NCBI RefSeq assembly: GCF_002899945.2 | Contig: NZ_PPEG02000002.1 | Location: 535,918 to 599,917 of the forward strand | Direction: 5' to 3' | Source of the DNA: Chryseobacterium viscerum | GTDB lineage: Bacteria > Bacteroidota > Bacteroidia > Flavobacteriales > Weeksellaceae | Length of the DNA stretch: 64,000 bases | Shown here: positions 62,479 through 64,000 of the stretch, one piece after another | How positions within the stretch are numbered: the first letter of the stretch is position 1 | How the letters are laid out: each line of letters starts with the position of its first letter | The notes under the pieces: model-generated | The model's database searches: none | Told to the model about the DNA's origin: nothing | The model's input: the letters and a program-made list of their open reading frames with translations, nothing else | Translations under genes and position numbers: made by a program

Positions 62479-63864
62479 ATGAATTACAAAACACCTGGAG
62501 CCTACGTAGAGGAAATTGCGAAATTTCCACCATCAGTAGCACAAGTAGAAACGGCCATCCCAGCTTTTATTGGACATACAGACAAAGGGCCAAGAAATGA
62601 ACCAACAAGAATTGCTTCGATGTTGGAATACGAAACAATTTTTGGAGCAGCAAACAAAGAAAAAACAGCAATCTCTATTTCGATTGAAGATAATGTTGTT
62701 ACGGCAAATGTCAACAATAGCAATGTAAGTACTTTTAAAATGTATTATGCTATGCAAATGTATTTTGCTAACGGTGGCGGACCATGTTATATCGTTTCTG
62801 TAAACGGGTATGGAACAGCTCCATCTTTAGGAACAGAAACTACGGCTGGCAGTTTATTATACGGATTAAAATCATTAGAAAAAGAAGACGAACCTACATT
62901 GATTGTTTTCCCGGATGCTGAAGCGTTAGGAGCAAATGCTTACCAGTTATACAATAAGGCTTTAGATCAGGCTGAAGACATGAAAGACAGGTTTGTTATC
63001 ATGGATGTGGTTGGAGATGTTGCTTCATTTAAAGGAGCTTCTGGGCCTACTTCTGGGCCAAGTGGTGAACGTTTAAAATATGGAGCAGCCTATTATCCAA
63101 AATTGGAAACCGTTTTGAGCTATAGCTTTGATGATGCAGATGTTGCGATCACGAGTTATAAAGAAACCAATGGTTCAGGAGTTCTTGTACCTGTTACAAC
63201 TACTGCTACAAAATTAGCTGACTTAAAATTGAGCAATTCAGAATTGTACAACCTGGCTAAAAGAGCCATTGAGTCTAAAAGAGTGGTTTTAGCTCCATCA
63301 TCAGCAATGGCAGGAGTTTATGCTAAAGTAGACAGCACTTCCGGAGTATGGAAAGCACCAGCTAACGTTGGACTTAGCTTCGTAGTAGCACCTACAGTAA
63401 AAATTTCTCATGAAGAACAAGAGAATCTTAATGTAGATCCAACGGGGGGGAAATCAATCAATGCGATCAGAACTTTTACAGGAAAAGGAACATTGGTTTG
63501 GGGAGCAAGAACACTGGATGGAAACAGCAATGAATGGAGATATGTATCCGTACGTCGTTTCTTCAACATGGTGGAAGAATCTGTGAAGAAATCTACAGAA
63601 CGTTTCGTCTTTGAACCCAATACTGCCAACACATGGATCCGTGTACAGACTATGATCGAAAACTTCCTTGATCAGCAATGGAGAGACGGAGCATTAGCCG
63701 GAAGCAAGCCAGAAGAAGCTTATTACGTAAGTGTTGGTTTGAACAAAACAATGTCTGCTCAGGATATTTTAGAAGGAAGAATGAACATCGAGATCGGTAT
63801 GGCTGCCGTGCGTCCTGCTGAGTTTATTGTGTTGCGTTTTTCACACAAATTACAAGAAGCATAG
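62479..63864 (+). CDS. contractile sheath protein 3
   Basis: A 461-residue sheath, the shortest of the three and closest to a basic sheath without the large insertions. N-terminus TPGAYVEEI; C-terminus shared with sheath 2 and identical in its last about 105 codons at DNA level. A short Ser/Pro/Gly insert (GPTSGPSG) lies at about 193-200. The upstream leader (AATAATAACTTAAAATTTTAACAA type) matches that of sheath 2. Confidence 0.92.
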   Translation: MNYKTPGAYVEEIAKFPPSVAQVETAIPAFIGHTDKGPRNEPTRIASMLEYETIFGAANKEKTAISISIEDNVVTANVNNSNVSTFKMYYAMQMYFANGGGPCYIVSVNGYGTAPSLGTETTAGSLLYGLKSLEKEDEPTLIVFPDAEALGANAYQLYNKALDQAEDMKDRFVIMDVVGDVASFKGASGPTSGPSGERLKYGAAYYPKLETVLSYSFDDADVAITSYKETNGSGVLVPVTTTATKLADLKLSNSELYNLAKRAIESKRVVLAPSSAMAGVYAKVDSTSGVWKAPANVGLSFVVAPTVKISHEEQENLNVDPTGGKSINAIRTFTGKGTLVWGARTLDGNSNEWRYVSVRRFFNMVEESVKKSTERFVFEPNTANTWIRVQTMIENFLDQQWRDGALAGSKPEEAYYVSVGLNKTMSAQDILEGRMNIEIGMAAVRPAEFIVLRFSHKLQEA

Positions 63865-64000
63865 AATAAATTAAATAACAATTAAATATAAATAAAATTA
63901 TGAGTACATATCCATTAGTAAAATTTGCCTTTGAAGTAGATTGGGGCGGAACAAAGGTAGGTTTTCAGGAAGTAACAGGATTGAATGCAGAAACTGCTTT
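63550..64000 (+). repeat. 451-bp exact repeat, copy 2 (truncated by window)
   Basis: Copy 2 of the repeat starting at 61675. The first difference upstream is at 63549/61674, with further scattered mismatches before it. Confidence 0.85.
63900..64000 (+). CDS. contractile tail tube protein 2 (partial)
   Basis: The ATG at 63900 begins a tube gene cut by the window end after about 33 codons. All visible bases match tube 1 (62025 onward) exactly, as does the 35-bp leader, so the gene family and role are the same. Confidence 0.9.
   Translation, partial: MSTYPLVKFAFEVDWGGTKVGFQEVTGLNAETA

Overview
The window looks like the chromosome of a Flavobacteriia member (Weeksellaceae, for example Chryseobacterium; this is inference). 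The evidence is Bacteroidetes-type promoters (TAnnTTTG -7 boxes), a type IX secretion sorting domain with its PorP/SprF partner, Bacteroidetes-only Tra proteins (TraE to TraM, DUF3408, RteC, DUF1896, DUF3945) and low-to-moderate GC.

Left and centre (1 to about 47.5 kb): most of a CTnDOT-like integrative conjugative element (ICE). The minus-strand transfer operon runs traA(ParA)-DUF3408-DUF3408-traD-four accessory genes-traE-F-G-I-J-K-L-M, with traN starting at the left edge. Divergent from it are mobA-mobB(relaxase)-mobC(coupling protein). Cargo follows: a ~1950-residue T9SS-exported repeat protein, PorP/SprF, a lipoprotein, a subtilase and a TetR regulator. Next come small membrane proteins, an XRE regulator beside three tandem structured small-RNA-like units, an 1820-residue methylase/helicase with DUF1896, and a small histone-like protein. 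A bacteriocin locus contains two double-glycine-leader peptides, a C39-peptidase ABC exporter, HlyD and a CPBP protein. A second TetR, a D12 adenine methylase, topB, DUF3945, two excisionase-like HTH proteins and rteC complete the element. No integrase is present, so the other ICE end must lie outside the window.

47.5 to 49.8 kb: a probable junction zone with small orphan genes and a 5'-truncated S41 peptidase remnant.

Right (49.8 to 64 kb): an extracellular contractile injection system (eCIS). A minus operon encodes a Cys-rich small protein, the tape-measure/assembly protein, an AAA+ ATPase, a 1061-residue putative effector with a ParB-like C-terminus and two candidate immunity proteins. 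The divergent plus operon encodes a Pvc16-like cap protein (DUF4255), three sheath paralogues and two tube proteins, the last cut by the window end.

Most interesting signals not explained by genes: (1) six dispersed arrays of four 10-bp TGGC-N6 direct repeats in ICE control regions, which could be bound by the ribbon-helix-helix-like DUF3408 proteins encoded beside ParA; (2) three tandem promoter-sRNA-terminator units with covarying stems and dyads; (3) an identical 22-bp element with identical promoter spacing upstream of the bacteriocin peptides and of a small membrane protein 12 kb away; (4) a shared 14-bp element at equal distance upstream of both divergent eCIS operons.
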